From: Sambucus nigra
Lineage: Eukaryota > Streptophyta > Magnoliopsida > Dipsacales > Adoxaceae
Direction: 5' to 3'
Assembly (NCBI GenBank): GCA_949130495.1
Contig: OX422215.1
Location: forward strand, 67,223,244 to 67,287,243
Length of the DNA stretch: 64,000 nucleotides
How positions within the stretch are numbered: position 1 is the first letter of the stretch; every line of letters starts with the position of its first letter. The notes beneath the pieces are model-generated. The model saw only the letters and a program-made list of their open reading frames with translations, was not told the origin of the DNA and made no database searches. Both the position numbers and the translations under genes were made by a program. Of the stretch, positions 12,050 to 22,806 are shown piece after piece.

Positions 12050-12800
12050 GTTTTAAGCCTCGTTAAAATACTAATTATATATCAATAACCCACATCTTAC
12101 ACAGACACACATGTGTGTGTGTGTGTATTCATCACTGATAGTCAATTTAAACAAGCTAAAATAATCTCCGACTATTTAAAGATTTTTTTTTCCCATTTTC
12201 ACACTTCGTGCTAGATTCCACGAAACTTAAACCCAAACAAATTCATCCAAATACAATAACAATTCCGAAAAGCTTACTAAATTTCCTAGTTTCTCCATAT
12301 TAATAATCATTTATTAATAACAGTCAGAGAAGAGAGAAAGGTCGATGATTGTTTGTTAAAAACAGTCAGATCCCTCTATTTATACATACATACATACATA
12401 CATACATACATACATACATACATACATACATACATACATACATACATACATACATACATGCATGCATGCATATATATGAGAGAGAGAGAGAGAGAGACCT
12501 TATAATAGTCGGGGAGGAGATAAGAAGTTGGCAGAGGAAGTCGCAGGTTTTATTAGAGGGAGAAGAAGGGACGAAAACTCGAAGGGAGAGAGTGGAGGGT
12601 TGTAGCCTTTGGGGGGCGGGATTTAAAAGTCGGGTGAGAGAGGAGAAAGAGAAGTGGGTAGGATTTGTTTTGTGAAATAAATTCTTTACTCAAATGACTA
12701 AGAATAATAATAGGGACCCCCTTTCTCGTGACCTTTTTTTGTCTCTGCGGATGTGTCAAACACATATTGGATAATATTTCAAATAGATCTATGTGAATTA
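12050..12800. other. Non-coding stretch rich in microsatellites
   Basis: Holds a TG run near 12113-12126, the CATA/CATG/GA compound repeat at 12383-12497, and purine-rich DNA to about 12670. Open frames across the tetranucleotide repeat (Tyr-Ile-His runs) are artefacts. No gene is seen. Confidence 0.6.
12383..12497. repeat. Compound microsatellite (CATA)n-(CATG)n-(GA)n
   Basis: About 77 bases of CATA repeats pass into three CATG units, a short TA run and then about 19 bases of GA. Confidence 0.95.
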
Positions 12801-12829
12801 CAAACACCACCCAATGTGTGTGATACACA

Positions 12830-13311
12830 TTAGTAGGATAACAAAAAAGATCACGAAAAAGGGTCTCTCTAATATTACAATAAAAACGGAACCCAATATT
12901 TCAAAGGGCGGTGTATTTGTTATCCTTTTAGATGGATTATAAGAACAATTGCTATTTGTTGTCCTTAAAAGTTTATTTGAGGGAAAGTTAAAATGTTGTC
13001 CTTATTAGTAAGGGTACCTTATTTTTTTGGTGGCCAAACGGGTTTTAGCAAAGAGAGGGAAAAGGAGGAAATAAAAAATTGAAAATAAAATATTTTAAGG
13101 GCAGTATCGTGATGTCCTTTTAGAGTTATTTTAAAGGATAACTATTTTTTATGTCCTTGTAACTATTATAAAGGATGAATAAAAGATGAGTTATCCTTTT
13201 AGATTTATTATAAAGGACATCCGAATTTTGTTGTCCCTTATACTTTTTTTAAAGGATGGCTTAAAAGTTGTCCCTAATCCATATTTCCTTTATAACCCTT
13301 TTTTGGTAGTG
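12830..13311 (-). mobile_element. CACTA-type DNA transposon, one terminus with subterminal repeats
   Basis: Read on the minus strand from 13311, the sequence begins CACTACCAAAAAAGGG, the form of a CACTA (En/Spm) terminus. It is followed by a subterminal array of short repeats such as AAAGGACAT, AAGGATAACT and GGGACAAC in both orientations down to about 12890. Subterminal repeat arrays are typical of this superfamily, where they bind the transposase. I could not find the partner CACTA terminus to the left, so the left limit is approximate and the copy may be truncated. It ends directly against a decayed gypsy gag. Confidence 0.5.
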
Positions 13312-14550
13312 TGAAATATTATCTACCTCTGATCTTGTAGAAGATCTTATAGATCGGCTCGATGAAAACCATGTTGATGGCTTTGAAAACCTTTTCAGGA
13401 TCCTTCTTTTCGGTTCCCTTCTGCCTACTATTTTTCTTTTTCCCTCATTTCTTGCACTTTCCTTTTATGTCTCTATTCTTGGACTGTTTTGGCTGATCAC
13501 CATCCTGACCAACTTCGGCCATTGTGTCTTCAACTTTAGCGTGCTTGTCAATCCTCACTATGAGGTTGTAAATTATAATGGGATCCCTCTTGGTGAGAAG
13601 CTGATGAATCATGGAGCTTCTCGGTAGCCCAATCTTGAAGGAAGCCACTTCACTTCGTTGTACATCTCCCAGTACCTTCTAGCATAATCACAGAGTGTCT
13701 CTTGAGGCTTCTTTTTCATTGCAAGAAGCGAGTCCATCTGATCAACGAGCTTCTTGAAACATGAGATCGACCTCCGTGGCAACTTTTCGAACCACTTCTA
13801 AACAATATCTCCAAGACTGGAGGGAAATATCAGTGTTCCACAGCATCATCACCTGGCGATACTGTCTGATGTGATCAATGAGATCCGTCTCCCATCATAA
13901 ATTTTGAACCGTGGAGCAGTGAACTTCTTAGGAGGTTTAAACTCCTTAATAGCCCTAGTGAATGGTGTTTTATATGGCTGACCGGATCTTCTAGTGAGCT
14001 CTTTAGTCATACATGCTCACCGATGAGCAGGGGGTCTATACACCTCTCTCTCTCTCTCTCCTCCCCGCTCATCAAAGTGGGGTCTCCTTTCATGTGATTT
14101 CTCAGGAGGAGACGATTCCTTTTGTCACTAGGCTCCCCTCCCTAGGCTACGAGATCTGCTCGCCTAAGGACAAGGAGTTCGCGACCTTCGGCCATGATTG
14201 CACGTATCCTTTTGAGCCTTTTCTCTCTAAATTCTCCAGGCGTTATTGGAGTGCAACATTTTTCTCTTGCTGATGCCTGGTAGCATCCAGTTCATCTCGA
14301 AGGCGCTTTTTATAGCTGCCAATGAGCCTTGAGATCTAGTTAGATCGTTCAAGCATGTGACTTTCATTTGTCCCCTCCTCCCGATGATGATAACACGCAT
14401 TAGGAGGTAAGTGATAGTCATCAATCTCTTACCTGACCGTCTGATGCTAGGGAGAAGGGGGACGACCCTACTAGTCTCCAAGGCTATGCTGGTGATGACC
14501 CTCTTGGTCATCAAGATTTTGGTGATCTTAGTTAGGTGAGTTAGACATAT
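13312..14550 (-). pseudogene. Ty3/gypsy gag pseudogene (Tat-type primer site)
   Basis: On the minus strand, downstream of the primer site at 14551-14567, broken frames include PFTRAIKEFKPPKKF followed by TAPRFKIYDGR (about 13985-13880). That is the characteristic start of the capsid region in many plant gypsy gags. Further on come YNLIVRIDKHAKVEDTMAE (13590-13530) and DPEKVFKAINMVF (about 13400). The reading changes frame several times, so the gene is dead. Gag would form the particle in which reverse transcription occurs. The CACTA end at 13311 abuts its downstream side. The family assignment rests on these motifs plus the primer site. Confidence 0.6.
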
Positions 14551-14567
14551 TCCCACAGACGACGCCA
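14551..14567 (-). other. Primer-binding site of the gypsy remnant
   Basis: The minus strand reads TGGCGTCGTCTGTGGGA, one base away from the TGGCGCCGTCTGTGGGA primer site common in plant Tat-lineage gypsy elements. It starts 2 bases after an LTR end reading CATCTACA. Confidence 0.65.
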
Positions 14568-14569
14568 AT

Positions 14570-15010
14570 TGTAGATGGTAATTTCATACAGGTACTGATA
14601 TTCAATGTGCACAAGCCAAACCGAAATAATAACGAAAAAAATCAATTAGATCACACACAAAACAAAAGAAGGTGTTTTGGCAACGTGTTTACGTCCATGG
14701 TGTGCTAGGATTTGTTCTTTATTGATTAAGAACTTAGGTCGGCAGGGTTGTAGTACTATTCAATATTACAATGATGCATGCCCCTCTCATGTGCGGGTGG
14801 GTTTACATTTATATGACAGATTAGGAGAGTCCTATGTCCCGATCATAGCTATCCCCAAGTGTTCGAACATATCCTTGATCATGATCAACCGTTCCCAGTG
14901 ATGGGGTTGAAGAATTCTTCTTTGAATTGGAGTCTTCAATAATTATAGACGCACGTGGTTTGGGCGCGCATAATCGAGCACGTGCCAGCGAGATTCTTGA
15001 TGCCACAACT
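14570..15010 (-). repeat. LTR (3' portion) of the minus-strand gypsy remnant
   Basis: The sequence immediately before the primer site on the minus strand ends in ACA, as an LTR should, so the LTR extends rightward from 14570. The right limit is not defined because no second copy is present; 15010 is nominal. Frames read across it (for example 14677-14901) are not convincing genes. Confidence 0.5.
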
Positions 15011-15295
15011 CGATTCGATCGGAGATTGGATTTTGGAAATGTTTCTAGTTTGTTTCCAGAAGAAAGCTAATTGTGTTGATTCCAATTTGATAGTTTTGTT
15101 AAATTGGAATTTTTAATAAGAAATTTTAGAAGATCAGAATTTTTTGCGAAATTAAAAAAGCGGAAAAAAATTGATAACATTTTTGGAAACATCAAAAAAT
15201 TAAATAACATTGGAATAATTTCACAAATTTTGTAATTGACATATATTTAAAAGTCAAAATAGTATTTATTTTTTTATTTTTTTTGTGTGTGTGTT

Positions 15296-15315
15296 GGGGG
15301 GGGGGGGGGGGGGGG
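15296..15315. repeat. G20 homopolymer
   Basis: Twenty consecutive G preceded by a T-rich run and GTGTGTGTGTT. It has the same arrangement as the T-G tract at 7318-7350. Confidence 0.9.
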
Positions 15316-15610
15316 TTGAATCGATATAATTTTAGAAAAAACAAATTTGAAATTCTAAATTTCAGCATAATTTCTCATTCCAATCCGTTTTTTTTGGGGG
15401 GGAAACTGAAAATTGAGACCACTATTTCAATAATTTTCTAACTTTTTGAAAATTCGGAAAGAAAAAAAAAACATCCCTGCTAGGTACCCTTGTATTCCCA
15501 TCACAAAAGGAGAATTGGAAATACAGGCACCTTGTCCCTTAAGATCCAAATCAATTTTTAAATTACTAGAATTGTAGGACACAGCAGCAAATCTCAATCT
15601 CTAGAACTAT

Positions 15611-15830
15611 CATGTGGGCATATTAACATTCCAAATCATGGCAAAGGTGATATCAGTGCTCCACTTAATCAATAAGGTGCAACACTTAAAAATAAAACTC
15701 AGACTATCCTAATGATCTCTGGCACTTCATTTTATATATTTTCCCACTGGTTCACATACCAATAATCATATCTACAAAAGTAATTACTTGTAATCTCCCA
15801 TTGTTATTTTTTGTAGCATTGGCACACTTG
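15611..15830 (+). repeat. Segment homologous to the kinase-gene intron (24725-24950)
   Basis: Both copies share ATTAACATTCCAAATCATGG, CCTAATGATCTCTGGCA, CATTTTATA, CAATAATCA and TCTACAAAAGT in the same order and orientation over about 220 bases, with small insertions between. Either a fragment of the kinase gene was duplicated, or both are copies of an undescribed repeat. Confidence 0.7.
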
Positions 15831-15937
15831 TCAAGCAAGACAAATGCCGCACGAACTAAAACAATTCCTATCCTAGGCAAAATTTCGATTAAAATGGCTT
15901 CAATTAAAACTCATTTTGGCAAGTGGGTTATACCTTC

Positions 15938-16217
15938 GGTTGCGTTTGCTTTTAATTCTGAAGTTTGTATCTGAAATTTGCATTCTAAAATCTTAATCTG
16001 AAAAGTATGTTTTATATTTGAATGAACCACTGATTGGACGTATGTAGTCAGATTCAGATTCGTATTCGGATTCAAAGATAACTTTACCTTTTAACCATTC
16101 AGAGGCGCTATTATAGCCATTAGCCTTTTAATTGTTTAAAAAAACAAACTCTATTTAGTACTTGTTAAGTTTGAATGATTCAGATTCAGACTGAAGAGGT
16201 AAAAACAAACAACACCT
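15938..16217. mobile_element. Possible hAT-like MITE, ~280 bp
   Basis: The left end reads GGTTGCGTTTGCTTTT and the right end, read on the opposite strand, GGTGTTGTTTGTTTTT, giving imperfect terminal inverted repeats. The interior is rich in CAGATTCAGA/CTGAATC motifs and has no frame. A clear 8-bp target duplication was not found, so this is tentative. Confidence 0.35.
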
Positions 16218-16274
16218 ATGTAGCACAGCGGTATCAGTGGAAATGATTGAACTCCTTAGTCTCCCCACATTAAG

Positions 16275-16839
16275 TGTTGCGCTAAAACAGTCCTATGTTA
16301 AGCAACCAAGACCATAAAACTCACTTCGGAATTTTACCAAACACTTGGTGTGCGGAAAACACCCAAGACCTTGTTCCTAATGAAAACTAAGTGTGCAAAC
16401 TCAAAACGAATCCAATCAACAATCAACAAGTAGGATAACAAGAACACACAAGCAATCAAAGCAAAGAAACGACAACAATATAACGTGGTTCACCCAAACA
16501 AGGGTTACATCCACAATTGTAGGATTTCTTCTTTCTTTGATAAATGGAGGAACCACAAGGTTACACACTCACACTCTTTATCTCTCCAAGAAAGTCACTC
16601 ACAACCAAGCACAAGAACTAATCTTAAACAAGAAGCTCTCACTCACTTTTCTCTTTGAAAAACTCACAAAATGTTCACTCTTGCTGGAAAAAACAGCACT
16701 GCATAAAAACAGAAAATAGGCTTCTATTTATAGATTTTCCTCAAAGTGGCAATTTTGTAAATATCAAGAAAAAATCTGTTTTTCTCCCAAAACAGCCGTG
16801 AACCAACGGGAATCCACCGGAGAGCCAAAATACACCACA
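16275..16839 (-). repeat. 3' LTR of the copia element
   Basis: 565 bp. On the plus strand it begins TGTTGCGC and ends CACCACA. It differs from the other LTR at two positions near 16396-16398, one in the CACAATTG context near 16518 and one near 16812. Confidence 0.95.
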
Positions 16840-16971
16840 AACTCCACCTTGGCGATCCGAACGATCCAACCAAAAATCCGGAATGAAAACCATTGAACCC
16901 GCTTGAAGATCACCCCGAAATCTACCAAGCTCAATGCGGCTCCACCTAACCGAGGAGCCTCTCCTTGAACT

Positions 16972-19900
16972 TCAACAAGAAGTGAGATTTAAAAGCTTTA
17001 GGCAATGCCTAAACTTCTCTGTAGTCACAGGTTTGGTGAGGAAATCTGCTGCATTCTCATCCGTGTGCACCTTCTCAATCAAAACCTCGCCGGAATTAAC
17101 CCAATCCCGAACTCTATGATACCGTACATCAATATGCTTTGTGCGGGCATGATACACTTGATTCTTAGCCAAATGCATAGCACTTTGACTATCGCAATGA
17201 AGACGAACACTCTCTTGCTTCATCCCCAATTCACTCACCAAACTCTTTAACCAAACCGCCTCCTTTGATGCTTCCGTAAGTGCCATATACTCCGCCTCCG
17301 TGGTAGACAAAGCACTTGTCGCTTGTAACATGGATCTCCAAGATACCGGCCCTCTAGCAATAGTGAATACATACCCCGATGTAGATCTCCGCTTATCAAG
17401 ATCCGCCGCATAATCCGAATCCACATACCCCGCAACAAACTCGGCCCCTTTCTTCCGCTCAAACACAATGCCCATAGACTTGGTTCCCTTTAGATACCGA
17501 AGAATCCATTTCACCGCTTTCCAGTGCTCTTTTCCCGGATTCGACATGTACTTACTAACCACACCCACGGCTTGGGCGATATCCGGCCTCGTGCAAACCA
17601 TAGCATACATAAGGCACCCCACAGCACAAGCATACGACGTTGAAGCCATCTCCTCTAACTCATCATCCGTAGAGGGACATTGCTTTGCAGACAAAGTGAA
17701 ATGTGAAGCTAACGGGGTCGAAGTGGCCTTGGCATCCAATATGCCAAATTTCCCGATGACATGCGAAATATAATTTTTCTGAGATAACCACAACTTGCCA
17801 ACTTTTCTATCTCATCTAATCTCCATACCAAGAATCTTTTGCGCCGCACCAAGATCCTTCATGTCAAACTCCCGGCTCAATTCCACCTTGAGCTCCATTA
17901 TTCGTGACATGTCCCGACACGCAATGAGCATGTCATCCACATAGAACATTAACAAAACAAACGAACCATCATCAAGAACCCGAAAATATGCACAATGGTC
18001 ATGATCACATCTCGTGTAACCAACCCGCAACATGAAGGTATCGAACCGTAGGTACCATTGTCGTGGCGACTGTTTAAGCCCATACAATGACTTCTTAAGC
18101 CGGCACACATGATCTTCCTTTCCCACTTCCTTGAACCCCTCCGGTTGCACCATGTAAATAAGCTCCTTCAAATCACTGTGAAGAAAAGCCGTTTTCACAT
18201 CCATTTGCTCCAATTCCATATCGAATTGAGCAACCATTGCCAACAACACCCGTATCGAAGTATGCCTCACCACCGGGGAGAAGATCTCATCATAGTCAAT
18301 CCCCTCCTTTTGTGAAAACCCCTTCGCTACTAGCCTTGCCTTGTACTTCGGTTCTTCTATTTTGTTAATTGCCTCTTTCTTCCTATACACCCACTTAGAG
18401 CCAACAATGTGTCGCCCCTTGGGTTTAGGAACCAACTCCCACACAGAGTTCTTTCGTAGAGCTTCCATCTCTTCCGACATAGCACCCATCCAACTCGCCT
18501 TGACATCACAATTAATGGCATCTTTGTATGTCGTTGGATCACCCTCACTAGAAATGAGAGCGTAATTGACCTCTTCCCAACCAAGCCTAGATGGTGGCTT
18601 GATCTCCCTACGCTCTCGGTCACGTGCTATGGATGGCACTTGCTCCACCCGTTGAGTGTCCCCTACCTCAACCAATTCCTCTTCCAAATCATCCTCATTC
18701 GGCTCCACCTCAACCGTGCCATTACCCGATTGAGAATCACTTGAACCACTAGTAGATGCACTATCACTATCGGTGGTTGATGATCTCGGAAATACCAAAG
18801 GAATCTCGACGGTTCTAACACCACCGTCATCGGCAACTTCCAAGAACTCCTTGGCCTTCAACATGGACGCCTCGTCAAATCTCACATCCCGGCTAACAAC
18901 TAGCTTCCTCGTAGACGGATCCCAAAGCTTGAACCCCTTCACCCCTTTTCCATAGCCTAGGAAAATACACCGGTGAGTTCTCGGGTCATTTTTAGTCCTC
19001 TCGTCACTAGGAATGTGAGCGTACCCCGGACATCCGAACACCCTCAAAGTAGAGTAGTCGACCTCGTGCCCAGACCATACTTCCTCCGGACACTTCAAAC
19101 CAAGAGTCGAATTTGGTGACCGATTCACCAAATACACGGCGTGATCAAGAGCCGCTGCCCAAAATGATTCGGTAACCCGGCATGAAACCTCATGCACCTT
19201 GCCCTTTCCATAATGGTGCGGTTCATCCTCTCCGCCACCCCATTTTGTTGTGGAGTCCTCTTAACGGTAAAGTGCCTTGTGATGCCCGCATCTTTACAAT
19301 ACTTGAGAAACCCACCATCTCTATACTCACCCCCGTTGTCGCTCCTCAAATACTTGATCTTCTTCCCCGTTTGATTCTCCACAATGGCTTTCCACTCCTT
19401 AAACTTCTCGAAAACCTCCGATTTTTCCTTCAAGTAGTAGACCCACACTTTTCGTGAATAATCATCTATGAAAGTCACAAAGTATCTAAAGCCGCCTATG
19501 GAAACAACATCCGAAGGCCCACACATGTCGGAATGAATATAGTCAAGAGTCCCTTTACTCTTGTTCGTAGATATAGTGAATTGCACTCGAGTTTGCTTCC
19601 CCATCACACAATACTTGCAAAAACCAAGCTTGCATCCGTGCACCCCTTTCAACAACTTTCGCCGATGAAGTTCTTCCATGCCCCGTTGGCTCATGTGACC
19701 AAGTCTCATGTGCCACAATTGTAGTTCGTCGATTTCAGGCTCCGTGGAGACTGCCGCTCCACCCACTACCGTATTTCCCTTCAATCTATAAAGATTGTTC
19801 GGTAACTTTGTGCCACGCAAAATCACCATCGATCCCCTTTTGATCTTCAAAGCCCCACCCTCGGCTTGAATCACACACCCCTTTGAATCGAGTGCGCCTA

Positions 19901-21080
19901 AGGAAATCAAGTTCTTTTTAAGTGCCGGAACGTGCCTCACTTCACTTAAGGTTCGGACAACCCCATCCCACATCTTTATGTGCACCGACCCGATTCCCAC
20001 TACTTTGCACGTAGCATTGTTTTCCATGAGAATCTCACCACCGGTATTGGACTTGTAATCCTCAAACCATTCCCGGTTCGGACACATGTGGTATGAACAT
20101 CCGGAATCTAGAATCCAACCATCAACGTGATCGGCAGAAAAACAAGTAAGAACCTCTTCGCCTTCCTCTAAAGTAGCAACACCGGCCACATCCTTAGTAG
20201 CGTCTCCTTTCTTATCATCTTTCTTCCACTCCGGACAATTCCGTTTAAAGTGACCTTTTTTATGGCACTTGAAACACTCAACCGTGCTAATGTCTCGAGA
20301 TTGAGACCTTTGGAAGCCCCGGTTATTTGCACCCCGAGACTTCGACCTTCCTCTTCGTCCACCACCACCAACCTTGGCTACCAAGCCTTCACCTTGAGAA
20401 GATGAACTACCTCCACCGCTACCATTTTTCTTCTTCATGGCCACGTGAGAAATGATGTCCTGCATTACATCATTGAACTTGAGAGTAGTCTTCCCAAACA
20501 TAAGTGTGGTGACAAAGTGCTCATATGAATCGGGCAACGAAGCAAGCAACAATAACACTCGATCCTCCTCGCTAAATTGAACATCAATCCGGTTCAAATC
20601 GTTGATCAAAGCATTGAAGATATTTATATGCTTCATCATATCACCGCCCTCCTTCATTTCTAACTTGAAGAGCATCTTCTTTAGAAACAATTTATTTGAC
20701 AAAGACTTGCCCAAATAAATCTCCTCCAATTGATCCCACATGCCCTTAGCCGTAGTTTCCGATATCACGTGATTGAGCACATCATCCGTGATATACATTT
20801 CAATTGAAGAAATCGCCCTTTGATCAATATCGCTCCATTCGGCTTCGGTCATATCCACCGGACGCTTCTCTATACCCAACAATGCTATAACCAACCGTTG
20901 TTGAACAAGAACACCCCGCATCCTTCTTTGCCACAAGCCAAAATTAATTTTCTCATCAAAAGGTTTTATCTCAAACTTCATTGAGCCCCCGGTTCCATAA
21001 CTAGGATCCCACTTCTTAGAGCCTCCGCTTGTAGAAGTTGATTCGAGAGTACGCGACACCTCTTCCGCCATTTGGAACAA
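16972..21080 (-). pseudogene. Copia gag-pol polyprotein, one frameshift and one stop
   Basis: The minus-strand frame from 21080 encodes gag (UBN2-type, residues ~60-220), a CCHC zinc knuckle CFKCHKKGHFKRNC (269-282), protease with the active-site DSG (325-327), the integrase zinc-binding histidines and cysteines (457-491) and an integrase core with D518, D581 and E617. Near 19172 a one-base loss shifts the frame. The next frame carries the integrase C-terminus and reverse transcriptase with FYVDDM (the YVDD active site). At 17812-17814 a TGA replaces what is normally an Arg codon. Beyond it the same frame continues with RNase H, with YVDSDYAADLDKRRSTSGY and TKHIDVRYH, to a stop at 16972. Together about 1,360 codons would be expected. 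The product cannot be made whole, yet all domains are otherwise well preserved. Best match by memory is TNT1-94-like Pol. Confidence 0.93.
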
Positions 21081-21155
21081 ATTCTAGAACTTATGCCAAT
21101 ATCACTCAAATTGATTCAAGCCGAACCAAAATACCGAGCAAACCAAGCAACCAAA

Positions 21156-21167
21156 GCTCTGATACCA
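21156..21167 (-). other. Primer-binding site (initiator tRNA-Met)
   Basis: The minus strand reads TGGTATCAGAGC, complementary to the 3' end of plant initiator tRNA-Met, two bases inside the 5' LTR. Confidence 0.9.
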
Positions 21168-21169
21168 CT

Positions 21170-21734
21170 TGTTGCGCTAAAACAGTCCTATGTTAAGCAA
21201 CCAAGACCATAAAACTCACTTCGGAATTTTACCAAACACTTGGTGTGCGGAAAACACCCAAGACCTTGTTCCTAATGAAAACTAAGTGAGAAAACTCAAA
21301 ACGAATCCAATCAACAATCAACAAGTAGGATAACAAGAACACACAAGCAATCAAAGCAAAGAAACGACAACAATATAACGTGGTTCACCCAAACAAGGGT
21401 TACATCCACAATGGTAGGATTTCTTCTTTCTTTGATAAATGGAGGAACCACAAGGTTACACACTCACACTCTTTATCTCTCCAAGAAAGTCACTCACAAC
21501 CAAGCACAAGAACTAATCTTAAACAAGAAGCTCTCACTCACTTTTCTCTTTGAAAAACTCACAAAATGTTCACTCTTGCTGGAAAAAACAGCACTGCATA
21601 AAAACAGAAAATAGGCTTCTATTTATAGATTTTCCTCAAAGTGGCAATTTTGTAAATATCAAGAAAAAATCTGTTTTTCTCCCAAAACAGCCGTGAACCA
21701 ACGGGAAGCCACCGGAGAGCCAAAATACACCACA
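21170..21734 (-). repeat. 5' LTR of the copia element
   Basis: 565 bp, same boundaries as 16275-16839. It holds the promoter side for the minus-strand transcript. Confidence 0.95.
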
Positions 21735-21739
21735 TTAAG

Positions 21740-21909
21740 TTGTGTAAATGTTAACTTTTACACTAAGAATTTGCAGTGGGCAATGCAACGTGTAGATTTG
21801 AGAGACACATTTTGTAGTGGAGATGTAAACTTAGATAGCCAGAAGACAGTGTAAAGTGGGACACGGTGCCTTCCGCGCTAAATATTCTAGGGCAGGGGCT
21901 TTTATGTAC

Positions 21910-21947
<38 letters not shown>

Positions 21948-22806
21948 TCACCTCTTCCACGCTGAACATTTTAGTGTGGGAGGTGGGTCCCCCACTTCAC
22001 GCTAAAATGCTCAATTCTACATCTGCCTAGTGTGAACGAATGTATCCTTGAAGCTAAATGTCAACTTTTACACTTTTTAAAGCCATCCCATTGTGGATGG
22101 CCTTAAAGAACTGCAGAACTTCAGTTTCCAAACTAGGAACCATTTTGTCACAAGAAAAGAAAAAAGAGGATGGCATAATAACATTTTTATTGCAGCTTAA
22201 TACTGGAAGAAAAAAGAAAGAGATAAAATTACAAATGCTGCTAACTTCCTGACTTACTCCAACTAGAGAAAAAAGAAATGTATACCTATATGGTGCTTCA
22301 CAAAAAGTTGCTGAAACATACATGAACATTTGTACCTTGATATTGGAGAAGAAAAAGATTTCAAGTCATTCAAGGAGGTCAAAAAGAGAAGAATTATCAT
22401 CACAAAAGTCAGTTATGAAACTGAAGGAAAAGTTTAGCTCAAAATAGAAAAACCGAGTTCAAATTTGTTGAACCCTCGTCAAGGTAGGACCATGATGACC
22501 ATCTTACCAAATTGATGGATGCATTAAAGCATGAGAAATGCATTAAGTATTTAGAATAAGTCTATAGTGACACTGTTTAATTGATACAATAATGTGTAAT
22601 GAATGCATTGGTCCTCAGAGTTTAATTGGCCAGTGCATTCATGTCTCATCACTATGTCTATCAAGCTGTGTAGAAAAATTATATCCCCTAATATAATTCA
22701 AAAACTTTTTCATGCTTTAATACAGCAGCTTGAGAGGATCATCAGAACCTTGCTCTGACGATGGTCAACAAATTTGAACTCATAGAAAACTATTCGATTA
22801 TTATGA
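21740..22806. other. Non-coding region downstream of the kinase gene, with a foldback segment
   Basis: No gene is seen. It contains 31 A at 21915-21945, a hairpin at 21967-22009, and a short palindrome at 22082-22102 (GCCATCC, six bases, GGATGGC). The AACTTTTACAC motif occurs at both ends of 21740-22075 in direct orientation. These features suggest a small non-autonomous element, but I could not fix its ends. The part nearest 22806 should include the 3' untranslated region of the kinase gene. Confidence 0.45.
21967..22009. repeat. Imperfect hairpin
   Basis: The left arm begins CATTTTAGTGTG and the right arm ends CACGCTAAAATG, with GTGGG/CCCAC near the loop, giving about 19 paired positions. 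Confidence 0.6.

Larger units (their letters stand above)
15011..15937. other. Non-coding stretch with a G20 tract and a kinase-intron-like segment
   Basis: AT-rich and without a gene. It includes a T-rich run, GT repeats and 20 G at 15280-15315. A segment at 15611-15830 closely resembles part of the kinase-gene intron (listed separately). Confidence 0.6.
16275..21734 (-). mobile_element. Complete Ty1/copia LTR retrotransposon, 5,460 bp
   Basis: Two 565-bp LTRs in direct orientation (16275-16839 and 21170-21734) flank a primer site, one gag-pol region and a purine-rich tract. TTAAG occurs immediately outside both ends (16270-16274 and 21735-21739), a perfect target duplication. The two LTRs differ at only four positions that I could find, so the insertion is recent. 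Domain order (gag, zinc knuckle, protease, integrase, reverse transcriptase, RNase H) is that of copia. The polyprotein resembles the TNT1-94/Tork type. It is not intact: see the gag-pol entry. Confidence 0.95.

Noticed and set aside
12349..12675. Frame with Tyr-Ile-His repeats
   Set aside because: Translation of the CATA microsatellite.
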